Part shown: positions 1-12,000 of the stretch, one piece after another | Layout of the letters: the number at the start of each line of letters is the position of its first letter | How positions within the stretch are numbered: position 1 is the first letter of the stretch | Origin: Cylindrodendrum hubeiense | Taxonomy: Eukaryota > Ascomycota > Sordariomycetes > Hypocreales > Nectriaceae | DNA: 64,000 bases | Direction: 5' to 3' | NCBI GenBank assembly: GCA_014621425.1 | Contig: JAANBB010000053.1 | Span: 1 to 64,000, forward strand | Position numbers and translations under genes: made by a program | Notes under the pieces: model-generated | What the model saw: the letters and a program-made list of their open reading frames with translations, nothing else | Database searches by the model: none | What the model was told of the DNA's origin: nothing

Positions 1-605
1 CGCAAGAACGGCTGCGGGCCTGGCAAGCGAGTCGGCATCATCGGTGTCGGCGGCTTGGGCCATTTCGGCGTGCTTATCGCTAAGGCTCTCGGAGCCGACA
101 CCGTCGTGGGCATCTCTCGCCGGGCGTCCAAGAAGGACGAGGTTTTGGCCCTGGGCGCCGACAAGTACATCGCCACGGCCGACGATGAGAACTGGGCCAA
201 GGAGAATGCGCGATCGCTTGACCTGATCATCTGCACCGTGTCGAGCGCCAAGATGCCTCTTACCGACTACCTGGGTCTTCTCGATGTCGGCGGCAACTTC
301 ATCCAAGTCGGGTAAGTCTTCAGTCTCCATCATCCTAGTGCGTCGCTAACAGCTGTAGTGTCCCTGACGGCGGCAACCTCCCCCCCATCAGTGTCTTCAC
401 CCTCATCAAGACCAGCGTCAACATCGGCGGCAGCCTCATCGGTTCTCCCGAAGAGATCGAGGAGATGCTCCAGCTGGCCCTGGACAAGAAGATCAAGCCG
501 TGGATCGAGACGCGGCCGATGGAGGAGGCCAACCAGGCCATCGTGGACCTGGAGGCCGGCCTGCCCAGATACCGATACGTGCTGGTCAACGGAAAGCATC
601 TGTAG
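1..605 (+). CDS. Zinc-type NADP-dependent alcohol dehydrogenase (ADH6/7-like), 3' part
   Basis: The window opens inside this gene, so its start and the catalytic-zinc half are missing. Exons are 1-311 and 359-605, with a 47-nt intron starting GTAAG and ending GTAG. The first residues lead into the Rossmann motif GIIGVGGLGHFG, which binds the nicotinamide cofactor, followed by the substrate-domain strand ending in GNFIQVG. The second exon holds VNIGGSLIGSPEEIEEML and ends RYVLVNGKHL before TAG. This is the C-terminal half of the cinnamyl-alcohol-dehydrogenase/ADH6-ADH7 class, which reduces aldehydes with NADPH in the cytosol. A full-length relative lies at 61388-62677 and shows what the missing part should look like. 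Substrate cannot be told from this part. Confidence 0.9.
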
Positions 606-1636
606 GGTCTGGCGTGGCTAATTGGGATGGGTGTAAAGTAAATAAATGAATGACTTGTGTGTAAATTAGAAGAACAATAGAGACAATGAAACAAGAAGTA
701 AAAAGAAGGTTATCAGTGTCAGCATGCATGATGCGGGTGATGCAAGTGCTGACATGGCGGAATCGAATCCCGCCCATTGTTACCCGCAACGCCTCCACCA
801 CAGCCACCAATCGGTGCGCTATAGCCGCTCCAACTACCGAGGGCGCTGGAACCAAGCGCTGGAGCCCACTGAAGCTTCACTGGACCGTCACTGGCTGGGT
901 CTACCTACGAGGCCCGGCTAAGTCTTCCGAAAATAAGAGCCTCATAGCTTTCGAGGACAATAAATGTGACTTTATGACATGACCTATACAGAGAGCCCAG
1001 TTACCTTGGGTCACTAGCAAATGACATAAATAATAAAGGATAACAGTCCCTTGATATTCAGGGCTAATGCCAACTCCGTTGTGCTGACTACCACAGGGAA
1101 CTGGCAAATTGTTGGCGAACACGTTGGTCCAAGCCCATATTTATCATCCCTGCGGGTTCAACGAGTTCACACACGCATTAGCCCTTGGCCCATGTTCGCG
1201 AACGAGTTACGCCTAAGCTGGAGGGTTACGGTCATTTATCCCGACAGATATGTCAGATTTCATTTTGTAACATATTCTGCATCTGGACATGAAGCAATAT
1301 TCGTTACAAAGTCGCATAGTTTCATTGGCGATGATTCAAGATGAATGTGGATGGGAGTCGGTGTGGTGGGCCCTGCTTTCATTCAGTGTCCGACCATCAG
1401 ATCTCGTATTCTACTCCCTGTGCTGGTGCCTACGCTGCCTAACGCTCATCGACAACGCACACTGGAACCAACAGAGTACGATGCCAGCACCCCGGTTCAT
1501 TAGTCATCATACGAATGTCTTGTTGGAGGAAGCGTGAGAAGGACCGTGAACTTTTCATCTTAAATGTCGACTCATTCGACTTAACAACTTAAATCTTGGG
1601 TTCTTCATCTTGTCACTGATTCTGCTGAAACTCAAA
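606..1636. other. Intergenic region, no gene seen
   Basis: Contains the downstream region of the alcohol dehydrogenase and the promoter of the F-box gene. Several short frames open here on both strands, but none has a recognisable motif or a plausible splice partner. A short GC-rich palindrome at 756-774 looks slightly like a tRNA T-arm but has no cloverleaf around it. Confidence 0.6.
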
Positions 1637-2995
1637 ATGCCGCAGGCCAGCCTCGAAGCAATTCCCAATGAGCTCCTCGTTCAGATCGCCGCGTTCCTCG
1701 GCCATCACGACCTCGCTCAGCTCAATCGCACTTGCAAGTGCATCAACACGCTTGTGCAGCCGCGTATATGGCATAGTATCGAGCTTCACACCGCTGATTA
1801 CCACGAGTCATCAGAAGAACTCAGCAACCCGCCACCATTCATACCCATCTCACAGCGGGCCTGCCACTCGAGTGAAAAAGCGGTAGAAAGATATACCCGC
1901 AGCCACATTCAAGAGAATAAAGCAGAAAAACTGATGGACATGCTGCGGAATTACCATGCAACCAATCAAGGCCGGCTACAAGAACTCTGCTCACACGTCA
2001 AGAACTTGTGTACCGGTGTTGATTCCAACGTGCGACGCCATGTCTGGGGGAAAGAAGGGACTTCAGTCTGGCATCTACTACCCTATTTTACCAATCTCGA
2101 GACGTTGGAGCTACATGGCGATCCCATGGACCAATTTGTTGAGAAAATAACAGCCGCTCCCCTCCCGTTTCTCCGCTTCGCTAAGCTCTTTGCCTACATC
2201 CCACGCGAAGTTGCTCAGTGGGTCATAAAATCGGCGCCAACACTCGAGCGACTAGATATTGGATTGCTAGACAGGCCCATCTCATCGGATCTCGATAACA
2301 ATCCCGAATTCAGACCTTTGACTCAAGACAAACTCAATCAAGACTCGGATGGCGATTCAGACTACGGTAGTTTAATCGAAGACGCTGTCATTCCACGGCC
2401 GCTGGGGGGTTTCTTACCCGATGATTTCGACGAAGATTTGCCAAGATTGAAGGTCATGCACCTGCTTTCGACGGCAAACACTCCTGACGACTCTTCCTTT
2501 ACGGAATATGGATGGTCTAGGCGTGCTGAGAAAGCCTCCTTGAAGGATTGGCGACGCTTGCTTCTAGCTTCCAACGAGACTTTGGAAACATTGGTGCTGG
2601 AGCACCGACCCGGTGCCGAATATATCGAGGGAGATGGATTGTGCGAGGAAGAGTGGCTCAAAATGAACAAGGACGGTAACAACAACAGGGCACTGGTTCA
2701 CATGGTTCAGAAGCTTCTAACCGACAGAACCTCCTTCCCTATGCTCAAGAACGTTTACCTTTACGGATTTGCCGTCGGCAATAATTCCAACCTGCAGCCC
2801 GGTGAAACAACCCCAGGCGGCCGGTTGATGCTGGATTTGGAGAATCGTGGCGTGCAGTGCGAAGCAAGACTGGGCAAATGGTGTTACTTTGACGGTGGCC
2901 CTGGATACACATTCTGGTGTAACTGGAATGGAGGTGATGAAGATGGGGGGAGTGATACAGAAGACAAATGGGATACCATATTGGCCCAAGTGTAA
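1637..2995 (+). CDS. F-box protein
   Basis: Single-exon gene of 452 aa. The ATG at 1637 (context CTCAAAATG) is chosen; the frame is open 27 nt further upstream but without another ATG. Residues about 5-48 form an F-box, with LEAIPNELLVQIAAFL followed by DLAQLNRTCKCIN and an IWHSI ending. F-box proteins dock on Skp1 in SCF ubiquitin ligases and present targets for ubiquitination. The rest has scattered leucine-rich stretches (for example NLETLELHG and LKVMHLLSTA) typical of fungal F-box/LRR-like proteins, and an acidic linker around residues 225-245. The C-terminus is rich in Gly, Asp and Trp. The target is unknown. Confidence 0.85.
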   Translation: MPQASLEAIPNELLVQIAAFLGHHDLAQLNRTCKCINTLVQPRIWHSIELHTADYHESSEELSNPPPFIPISQRACHSSEKAVERYTRSHIQENKAEKLMDMLRNYHATNQGRLQELCSHVKNLCTGVDSNVRRHVWGKEGTSVWHLLPYFTNLETLELHGDPMDQFVEKITAAPLPFLRFAKLFAYIPREVAQWVIKSAPTLERLDIGLLDRPISSDLDNNPEFRPLTQDKLNQDSDGDSDYGSLIEDAVIPRPLGGFLPDDFDEDLPRLKVMHLLSTANTPDDSSFTEYGWSRRAEKASLKDWRRLLLASNETLETLVLEHRPGAEYIEGDGLCEEEWLKMNKDGNNNRALVHMVQKLLTDRTSFPMLKNVYLYGFAVGNNSNLQPGETTPGGRLMLDLENRGVQCEARLGKWCYFDGGPGYTFWCNWNGGDEDGGSDTEDKWDTILAQV

Positions 2996-3404
2996 ACTAA
3001 ATCTCTACACTCCAGAACTATAGCTTCTGATGGGTAGAGAATGAGACTACATCAAAATTCTAGATGAGGGGAGATGTCTTTAACATACCATGCCTTTCAA
3101 CTCGCTTTCGATTCAACTATGAATGTACAAGGCACAGTTGAGCTATCCGAAGTGAGTGATGGAGAAGAAATCAAGCTATTTGAAGTTCGCGTGTATAGTC
3201 TGAGTCCTCGACTTCCCCTCCACGGTCTACGCAATCTTGAACATATTCAGAGGGGGTGATATCAAGCGAGTCATCACTATTGAATGAGAGCAGAATCCAT
3301 GGAAAGTGGCAACATAAGTTCAGAATATTCGAATACATTTTAGGAAGTAGTTGAGAGTGCATAATCCCGTAATCTGAGCCGAAATGCTGTGAACCAACAC
3401 AATT
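2996..3404. other. Convergent intergenic region
   Basis: Separates the ends of the F-box gene (+) and the O-methyltransferase gene (-). A short frame at 3074-3259 has no motif. I see nothing else that can be supported. Confidence 0.6.
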
Positions 3405-4815
3405 TCAAGCCTTCTGGCACTCAATTACAGCGAAGTCTGAACCCACTGACCGGTGCAACTTCACAATCTGCAACCCAGCGCGTCCCGTGATGTCCTTGAA
3501 GGTCTCAAGACTTCGTTCTTTGCCTCCAATAGTCGCCATGATTATGTCATTAGCAACAGATAACGCCGATGGGGGATCACCCAGGACATTTTCAACAATA
3601 AGAACACGACTGTCCTTGGCCATGGCCTTTTGAAGCTGCTCCAAAATCTCCACGCAATCCGTGTCTCCATAATCGTGCAGGCATCGTCGGATGTAGTATA
3701 TGCAGGCCCCTGGTAGCCCCAGTCAGTACTGCGATATAAAATGCGCGTTATGCTTTAGCCATTCATAAATAATGATTTACCTTTAACGGGTTGTTCCGAG
3801 TGGAAGTCCATGCTGACGTACTGCGCTTCAGTCAGGTCGCCAGTGGCAGTTGCTTTAGCGTCATCGATGATTGCTTGGAGATCTTCCAAAACGCAACGAT
3901 TCATGGGCAGACCAACTGTAGCTTCGCAGATGGCTTGGAGCGCATGACCCTTACCACCCCCGACATCAACGACAAGAGCTCGTTCGGGCGACTCATGTGC
4001 CTGATCGAGAACCCAGCTAAAGTCATATGATCCGGTGGTAGGCGTTTTGCTTGCCATGGCCATCATGCTGATCATGAAATTGGCCTTCCTCTCCGGATAC
4101 ATGTTTGTGTGTTCCCACACGGTGAGCTTGGGGTCGCCAGCGCCGTAGGCGTAGATTGTATCGTATCTTCCTATTGGCTCTTTCAGGCCATACTCATTGA
4201 AGTACGCGGGCATCGCTAGCAGAGTTCTGAGATGGTCATCAAAACTTGCCATCACAGTTAGCTTCAACAGTATTTTACGGATAGGGGATAAGCTTCATGT
4301 ACCCCATTTTCACAATTGCCGTCATTGGGCTGCCAGTGACAAAAGCCGCACTACTCGACGTGTGGGCGACCTGGTCATTATCTACTCGCTTCAGGACGCC
4401 AGTGGCTGTGAGGATAGATGCCAGGCGGGCTTGAATGATGCGATTAGCTCTGGTTCCAATTTCAGGTCCATTTTCACCTACCGATGAGCGAGACGTCGGC
4501 GCCAATCTGAGTAGCCAAGTCCGAGAATGAAATTGAACTGGTAGAAGGGATTTTATCAAAAACCTTCCATCCAACAAAGAGACGGATAGCCGTGAACTGA
4601 ACAAATGTAGTCATGGCATCCATGACAGGGTCTACTGGCTTAATCGCTTTGAGGAGTGCCTCTGACAACTCAATTAACTTGGACCGTTCACCATCCAGCC
4701 CATCCAGTGATGAAGGATTGCTGACGATGTTCTCAACCGCAACAGAAAGTTGCTGGGAAAATAAACCATTGGCAGCAGCTGTCATGGATTCGGGAGAGGA
4801 TGTTGGTTGAGCCAT
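3405..4815 (-). CDS. SAM-dependent O-methyltransferase (COMT/sterigmatocystin-OMT type)
   Basis: Four exons on the minus strand: 4815-4482, 4429-4303, 4244-3781 and 3709-3405, giving 409 aa in one frame. The introns (52, 58 and 71 nt) have branch sites such as GCTAATC and GCTAACT. Residues about 105-125 form the winged-helix dimerisation part (ATQIGADVSLIARLASILTA). The SAM-binding glycine loop is VVDVGGGKGHALQAI. The usual GAxxYYxRxxLHD block is present as GACIYYIRRCLHDYGD and carries the catalytic His. The C-terminus has RVLIVENVLGD, as in the family. Such enzymes methylate phenolic or polyketide hydroxyls in secondary metabolism. No synthase gene is adjacent, so the substrate is unknown. 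The second intron and the 3' AAG acceptors are inferred from frame and family pattern. Confidence 0.88.
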
Positions 4816-5863
4816 GGTTGGGTATTTGACTTGAAGGTCTAAATTGGCGTCAGGAAAATATCCGGGGGGTAGAGACTGAGAAATGATGGTTCTTAGTAAG
4901 AGAGAATTGTTGATAAAGCAGGGCCGTTGCTTGCTCTTATACATGATACCAAGCTTACTGACTGCCCCAGGCCAGCAGTGAGCATATTCATTAAGTCCGA
5001 TCAGATTATCTGGTGTAAAAGGCCGAAGCTTCTAGGTCCGAATGCAACAAGGATCTAAGGCTAGCCACATCAGGCCCGGTATTGAACCATTCAGATGTAT
5101 GAGGATGCATCAAGTAACCCACTATTGGAGCTGGGGTTCAGGGTCAGATCCCGGGAAATTGGGGAATGTGGGTTTGACAAAGGGCCGGGCATCGGTAAAT
5201 TACATGACCTATCATTCTTATCCCCGAAGCTCATGGATTACACGGTTGCGGATATAAATAAAATGGTAAGAGAATTATGATTGCAGTGGTATAAAGGCAA
5301 AGATATATTGGAACATTGCTATTGTTTTAACTCACATATTCAGATGTAATACATTTATGTGGTGATAGGTGCTACACACTCGGAGTATGATGACCATATG
5401 TGATGTATGTTTTCTCACAGCTGTAGGAAATCGGTCGACTACTCCCAATCGAAATCTCTATAGCCCTTACATAAGAGTTCATCCGTGCCCTGAGGTATCT
5501 GCACACATGACCTGGTTCTGTTCTGTGTCACACTTGAGATTGAAAATCATGGCTTGGTGTATTAGTGTGTTGGCGTTTTCGTGGTTACTAAAATTAGGGA
5601 AGATCATTTATTAAAGGCATGTACGCACTGAAAAAAAATTGCTTCTGGACCGATTGCTCATCCTAGTCCCCATTTGAATAAATATGATACACAATTTCAC
5701 ACTGGTAGAGATGACGGCGAAAGGGATGGGCTCAATTGTGACGTAAATGCGGTCTAGGGTATGAGCGTGGCTGTTAGTGGCCTAAACCACCCGGTGTACC
5801 CCGCAAATGCACCTCCGTTCACGATGCATCAACTGTCCCTCCACTCAGCCATCATCGTTCATC
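4816..5863. other. Divergent intergenic region, no gene seen
   Basis: Shared upstream region of the O-methyltransferase (-) and the ATL gene (+). Short frames at 5042-5280 and 5369-5614 lack motifs and look like chance openings in AT-rich sequence. Confidence 0.55.
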
Positions 5864-6365
5864 ATGCCCCGATCTGAAGAGGCCGCAGCTTTCTTCCATG
5901 CTGTCTACTCGGCCGTGCAAGAGATACCGCACGGTCGAGTGACTACATACGGCCACATAGCCGCCCTCGTGGGGACTCGTACGTACCCCGAGCAGATGAG
6001 AAAGCACGACTGACAACCGCAGCCCAGCGCCCGCGCCAAGTCGGCGTCTGTCTCAAACACTTGCCAGCAGATGCCTCGCAGCGCTTCAATAACGACAATG
6101 TCCCTTGGCAGCGGGTAATCAACGCCAAGGGCATCATCTCACCGAGGTTTGTTTTCCCGTGCCGCCGTGTGCAGCTCGCTGACATGGCAGATCTCAACCC
6201 GAGGGGAGTCGCAACCAAGCTGCTGCGCTGCGGGCAGAGGGCGTTGAGGTTTCGACAAGCGCCATGGGAGAACTGTCGGTAGACTTCTCTGAGTACGGGT
6301 GGTTTCCTGACGAGCTTCCGTCGGAGGCGAATGACGCGGCGAATGATGAAGACGAAGAAGACTGA
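5864..6365 (+). CDS. atl1: Alkyltransferase-like DNA-damage protein (ATL1 family)
   Basis: Three exons (5864-5978, 6023-6146, 6191-6365) with two 44-nt introns encode 137 aa. The fold is the DNA-binding half of O6-methylguanine-DNA methyltransferase: AVQEIPHGRVTTYGHIAALVG, then QRPRQVGVCLKHLP. The motif where MGMT has its alkyl-accepting cysteine (PCHR) reads VPWQRVI, so Trp replaces Cys. That substitution defines ATL proteins, which bind O6-alkylguanine without repairing it and hand the lesion to nucleotide excision repair. The C-terminal part, GELSVDFSEYGWFPDE, matches fungal ATLs, and the tail is very acidic. Expected in the nucleus. The second donor is GTTTGT rather than GTAAGT, but the branch site GCTGAC and the frame support it. 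Confidence 0.88.
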
Positions 6366-6860
6366 AAATTTGTCGGGCTGTGCCTTTCGGTGTCTCAGGC
6401 GTTGCACTGTTGTCGCAGTGAGATGATACCGGACGACCAAGCCGGGTCCTTAAAAGATGAGGATGGTTCCCCGTATGAAATGGAAACACTGCACCGGGAG
6501 ATGGAGACTGTCAACAACTGACACTTTCTGAGCTGGTTACCGAAAACTATCCGCACCACCACCCCTAAGGCTCCGATCCAGTGATGTCTAGATTCGCCTT
6601 GTATCCTCTTGATAGTAGTGCTGTCATCACAGGTTGTGTTTCTATCAGTGGAATGGAAGTTATATATGATGGTTAAGGCAGTGGCAGCGGGCAAACACAC
6701 ATGGGTCATTCCTGTATCTCAGAAAGGTTGTGAAGACGAAAATAAATCTATGGTATTTAAGCAACCCGGCAAGGGCCCTGGATTGTATGTTCCTCTGTAG
6801 GGTTGGTCTTAGTATACGAAAAGCCTCCATCCTGTCAATCTGGTTACCAAGAAAGAACAA
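6366..6860. other. Convergent intergenic region
   Basis: 3' flanks of the ATL gene (+) and of the membrane-protein gene (-). Nothing with coding or RNA character is seen. Confidence 0.55.
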
Positions 6861-7991
6861 CTAATTCTCTAGACTGTCGTAGAATGCCATCCGTTTTCGG
6901 AAGAAACCCTTTGTACTGAAATAATTGTACACAATAAAAATTGTAACAATTAAAATAACCAAGAGAACCAGCATCGGCGGCACGAGGATTGAGAAAACTG
7001 TGAATCCATACGACGCCGCCTGGAAAGGGTGATTCTCCTGCAGCCTATTTGTCGCCAGGCCGACTTGCATAGCCGTCAGCACCAAGAGGATGTAGGCCGA
7101 GGCGGCCAGAATCGGAGTCAAGTAACCCTCGAGCTGCTGGCCGTAAGTTGCAAATTCGAACTTATACCCGCGCATCAGGTCAGTGAACCCGCCCCCGGCT
7201 GCAGTGAGAGCTCTGACACGGTAGATGTCATTTAGGCGCCCCACTCGCAGCTCGCCGAATCGGTAGCGCTTATTAACCCGGGCGGTATGATATGGACTGT
7301 TCTCGAGCAGTTTCCAGGACAGGTTACGCCAGAACTCCCAAGTCATAGTTGCAGGAAGGAGATGCTGCTCTGTAGCGATACGGAAGTCGCTTTCGTATTG
7401 AACCAGAGCCGTATATGAGCAGAGAAGGCCATACGCACACTTGTACAAGTCTCTTTTCTTGCATGGGATATCGAGCTGGGCAACAGGATTCCCTGGTTGT
7501 GGGGTTTTCTGTGCAAAGCATGAACACTTCTGGCCGTCTTGCGTTTCCTTACAGATGAGGTGTTTGTTCCAAAAGTCCCCGTCAAGAAGGTAGCGCGGGA
7601 GAGGCTTGATGAAGATGCGTCCAGGTCCCCAGACGAGGTGGAAGTCAATATCTTCCATGGCAATAATAGCTCGTGAGGAGGCAAGTTGGTAGTTGAGTGG
7701 CCGTGGGGCCATGGGACGCCCAGCATACCAGAGATGATCGTGGATATCGTTAAGACGTGTCACGCTGAGCTCTTTGGTTAGGAACGTTTCTGTGACCTTG
7801 ACTTGTTGAATCGCGTCCATGTTGCGATGCTCTCGATTGTTCAATATAAAATTCTCCCTGGATCGACTTGATGCGGGCATGAGCTTTTCGAGAAGCTGGT
7901 CTGCCTCATTCCCGGGGGGAGCTGTTGCCGGTACATTGTACTTGATTCCCGCAAGCGGGTTTGGGAATTCATTCTTTTGGGAAGTCAGCAT
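6861..7991 (-). CDS. Fungal two-pass membrane protein of unknown function (DUF6601-like)
   Basis: Single exon, 376 aa, ATG at 7991. The first 280 or so residues are soluble and contain conserved-looking blocks: FLTKELSVTRLNDIHDHLW, WGPGRIFIKPLPRYLLD, a Cys-rich stretch with KCSCFAQ and CKKRDLYKCAYGLLCSY, and RFGELRVGRLNDIYR. Two hydrophobic segments follow, about residues 295-318 (LTPILAASAYILLVLTAMQVGLA) and 327-355 (a Val/Leu/Ile-rich stretch around VFSILVPPMLVLLVILIV), then a short basic tail. This layout matches a fungus-specific family that I recall as DUF6601; the name is from memory. No enzymatic motif is visible. A 13-codon upstream ORF precedes the start. Confidence 0.75.
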   Translation of the reverse strand: MLTSQKNEFPNPLAGIKYNVPATAPPGNEADQLLEKLMPASSRSRENFILNNREHRNMDAIQQVKVTETFLTKELSVTRLNDIHDHLWYAGRPMAPRPLNYQLASSRAIIAMEDIDFHLVWGPGRIFIKPLPRYLLDGDFWNKHLICKETQDGQKCSCFAQKTPQPGNPVAQLDIPCKKRDLYKCAYGLLCSYTALVQYESDFRIATEQHLLPATMTWEFWRNLSWKLLENSPYHTARVNKRYRFGELRVGRLNDIYRVRALTAAGGGFTDLMRGYKFEFATYGQQLEGYLTPILAASAYILLVLTAMQVGLATNRLQENHPFQAASYGFTVFSILVPPMLVLLVILIVTIFIVYNYFSTKGFFRKRMAFYDSLEN

Positions 7992-8006
7992 AGTTTTAGA
8001 TTTTGG

Positions 8007-8048
8007 TCAATCCGAAATCAAACCCACATGTCCCTCTTGATCTGCCAT
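8007..8048 (-). other. Upstream ORF in the 5' leader of the membrane-protein gene
   Basis: An ATG at 8048 opens a 13-codon frame (MADQEGHVGLISD) that stops 15 nt before the main ATG at 7991. If the transcript starts upstream of it, this uORF could limit translation of the main frame. Transcript start is unknown. Confidence 0.35.
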
Positions 8049-9044
8049 GATAGGCAATAAGGAGTGCGATGAGTGTTGTGCTGGTATAACGCCCGGGTGG
8101 GCAATGGAGGGCATGGGTAGTTGCAATAATGATACGTTTCAATGGTTTGGTTGGTTTCCCCTTGCTAGCGAGTCCCCAATGAATTTCGCAGCCTGTTCTT
8201 GTCCAAACGCGTGCAGTATTTACACTGAGGGTGGAAGAGCCTAAGCTCGTTTATTGATATGAGATAGCCCAATTTCAGCCGCACGAGGCTGGCGGCTGCA
8301 GCACCTATCAGGTAGGATTTTACTCCGTAAATCTGCCGCAAATCTCGCACTCAGAGGTCTAAGCCTGATGCGGTCAGGTGTCAGATGCCTGCTGAGGGGC
8401 GCACTGCCCTTATGCTCGCTTCCGTGACATGTCGCAGGGGCGGCCAATACGAGCCTGGAGGAGGGACGGGGGTTGATTATAAGCGACTAATAATGAGGCG
8501 CCGTTAGACCTCACCGTAGGTTCGGTTGGATGCTGGCGAACCTGCTGCAGGTTTAGCTCCGTCTTTGCATCGCCGGAGTCACCGGACCTTTTGCGGTACA
8601 AGGCGGGCAGCAGCGATTGCGTTGCGGCGCATCGCCAATGGGCTCATTTTCGCAAATAGGGAGCCGGAGGGAGTATAGAGAAGCGCGTCAGTAGAAATGT
8701 TGGACTGGCGTAATATTTCGCCTTTGGTTGGAGCATGGTCTGCTTTCTGTAAAATGAAGTCTGCGAGGTTCACCACTAGTGTAATGCGCAGGCGTATGCG
8801 TACGGTACACCAGTGGCGTGCATCAGTGCCATGCAGTGATCATGCAGTGATGGATACCTGATACTGGCTGGCCATTTTCAGCTGCTCTGTCTAGGTACAC
8901 CTTCAATTAATCTCACCCCAACAGTGCCCAGCGTCTTCCCACTCCTGCTTTGGCCCAACCCCGCCCAAACAGCGAACACCTGCGCCATTACCATCCTCTT
9001 TCGTGCCGTTCCTAGCCATCCTACCCTAGGGGTTCGTCCTCACC
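8049..9044. other. Divergent intergenic region, no gene seen
   Basis: Upstream region of the membrane-protein gene (-) and of the first NLR gene (+). Short minus-strand frames at 8165-8776 overlap one another and have no motif. Confidence 0.55.
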
Positions 9045-12000
9045 ATGACTTTGGCATGGAAATCGATGATTGGCTGGAGGGCTGGCGCCGGCTTGGCTGT
9101 GGTCGTGATCCTGCTGGCCAAGTCACTCCACCCCATTGTTGTCAAGATTCGTCGACGCAGTAACCGGCCGCGCTCTGGGACACTTGAAATTCTTTCTGAC
9201 GGAGACGATGTCGAGTTTGAGTTCGTTGGCAGTGCCCATTCTACCTGCATCTCTGGCTTACTCTGTCACAGCATCATCGCCGTCCATGGACTTGGCGCCG
9301 ATCCAGATCGCACATGGACTCACGCCGTCGAAAGAACCCAAGAACGAGAAGATATCGAACAGCAGCCTTCGCATCGCCCGGGGAGGATCCACCTGCTTCA
9401 GGATTTACTCAGAAACGACTTTCCAAAAGCCAGGATTCTGAGCTTCAAGCACAACTCGAACTGGCTGATGGATGCGCCCTTGAAGACGATCGAAGAGATC
9501 GGCAAAAGCCTGCTTGAGGAGATCAAGGCTAAGCGACGGCCTCGAGTAATTATTATGGCTCCTTTTACCCATCGCCGCTGACGCCCTTCCTAGCCTCTTC
9601 CTATCATCTTCATCGGACATAGCCTAGGCGGCGTCATTATCAAACAGGTATTACAGCTCCGCTTTGCAAGTTTAGTCGTTACGTTCTTGTTGTCTAACTA
9701 TCACAAGGCTTTATGCAGGCATAATTCCGAAGATATTATTAATGATACCTCTGGCATCATTTTTCTCGGAACCCCCCATCAGGGCTCATCAGTATCCGTC
9801 GCGGCTGCCGCCCTAGCGTTTATGACTGGTTTCCTGGGATCGGACACAACATTGCTCCTATCTCTTAGTAGTCACGGGTCCCAACTCAGCAATCTCAAGG
9901 AGAAATTCGAGTCTTACATAGCCCCAAACAAACGTCGACGACAAAAGGTTCCCATTGTATCTTTTTATGAGACGAAGCCCATGTATTTGTTTGGGTGGTT
10001 GTCCACGGGTTTGGTGAGTGTGCATGGTTCCAAATCAGCAGCCAACTAACCTTTTTAAGGTTGTTTCGCGGGACTCAGCCGTAGTCCACGCAGACGCGAA
10101 CAAAGAGTACGGTTTCGATACTGATCATTCAGGGCTTAACAAGTGTGCCGGGCGGGAAGACAAACTGTATACGCGACTGAGGACGGCGATAGACAGCCTC
10201 AGGGCTCCATCACTGCTCCAACAAGCCGACACACTGATATGCAAGAAACACTATACACTCGAAAGGCTCAAGATTGAAAGACTCTCGGAAGACCTGCTTT
10301 CGATGGACCAGTGCTACATAAATCTTGCCGTTGTCGAACAGTTTGGCCAAGACGCAAATCGTTCAATGAACGGAGGCCCTGCAGCCTCCGCGTTTTCCCT
10401 CTTCGCTCGACAGAAGGTTGAGACACCAGATAGAACGATTCAGTTTGATTTGGCAACAATCTTTAACCCACGAAAACGACGCGACGGTTGCATGATCGAA
10501 CCTAGAAGAATCTTGATTCGAGGACGCGCTGGAGTTGGCAAAACTACTTTGTGCAAGAAGATGGTCTACGACTTTACCCATGGCACGCAAACGGAATTGC
10601 ATCGTTCATGGACTGAACGATTCAGTCGCTTACTCTGGGTGCCTCTGAGGAGCCTAAAGGGGTGGTCACCCACCACATACAACTATGTCAATCTTTTCTA
10701 CGATGAATATTTCTACGAAGAAGGGGATGAATATGGCCTTAGTCTCGCGAGGGAACTGGCGAGAGCATTAAACGACCCCCAGAGCGGTACAACTCTATTC
10801 ATCCTCGATGGTCTGGATGAAATATCCCATGAATTGGGAGGCGACAGCAAGATGGCGCGTTTTCTTAAGCGTCTTTTCGATCAGCCCAATGTCATTATTA
10901 CATCGCGACCAAGTGCCAAGCTGCCCGCTGGCCTCCAAGATCTCGACCTCGAATTGGAAACGATAGGGTTCTACCCAGACCAGGTGAAGGGCTATATCAA
11001 AAACACCTTCACCGATGCAAAAACAGGCGAAGTTGACCACAGAACAATTGGCAAGGTCCAGTCCTTCCTTGAAAGCCATTGGCTTATCCAGGGCTTGGTG
11101 CGCATTCCAATTCAGCTAGATGCGCTTTGTTATACCTGGGAAGACTTCAATCCCGGAACTGTTCCGGACACTATGACCGGTATCTACAAAGCTATCGTGC
11201 AGAGGTTGTGGGTGAAGGATGTCTTGCGGCTGGAGAAGAAAGACCACAACGGCGAGCGGCTAACGGCTTCGGAAATCAGCCCCTCGTCCGTTGAGGATTG
11301 CGTTGAGGACGAGATACGTTTCCTTGAAGGCCTCGCTTTCACTGGAATGCACAATGATGTAATAGATTTTACGTCAGAGCATCGAGACGTGATATTTGAG
11401 CACTTCAAGTCCAAGAATCTCTTGCTCAATAAGACGCTCCCACGCCTCTCCTTTTTACGAACGTCGAATCCTTCATCAAAAAAGCCCGACTACCATTTTC
11501 TGCACTTGACCTTTCAAGAGTATTTTGCGGCGCGTTATTTTGTGCGAAATTGGCGAGTTCAGCCTCAACAACCACTGAAATGTTTGGAACTCAATATCAA
11601 CAGCAAGAGGAACGGGGAGACCTCACCCGATGTGTTTCTTCGGAAACACAAATACTCGGCACATTATGATGTCTTTTGGCGCTTTGTTGCCGGCTTACTT
11701 GCAGCCGAAGGAGAGAAAGAGATAATCAAATTCTTCAACGCAATCGATCAGGGACCCCTCGACCTTCTGGGACCCACGCACCAACGGCTGGTTATGCATT
11801 GCTTGAGTGAAGTGAGCTCTTCGATAGAGTTGTCGGTTCGATCGGACTTGGAAAAAAGACTAACAAATTGGCTGTTCTTCGAATGTGACTTGACAGGATC
11901 CTCACTGTTAGTGAGAGAACCCGAGTATCCCGACACAGCCCTGTTAAATGCCCTGGAAATTGATTTCGGCCACGGAGAAGTGAAAGCCCTAAAAGCACTG

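Noticed and set aside
756..774. tRNA-like T-arm (GGCGGAATCGAATCCCGCC)
   Set aside because: The stem is nearly right, but the loop lacks the TTC order and no A box, anticodon arm or acceptor stem pairs with it on either strand.
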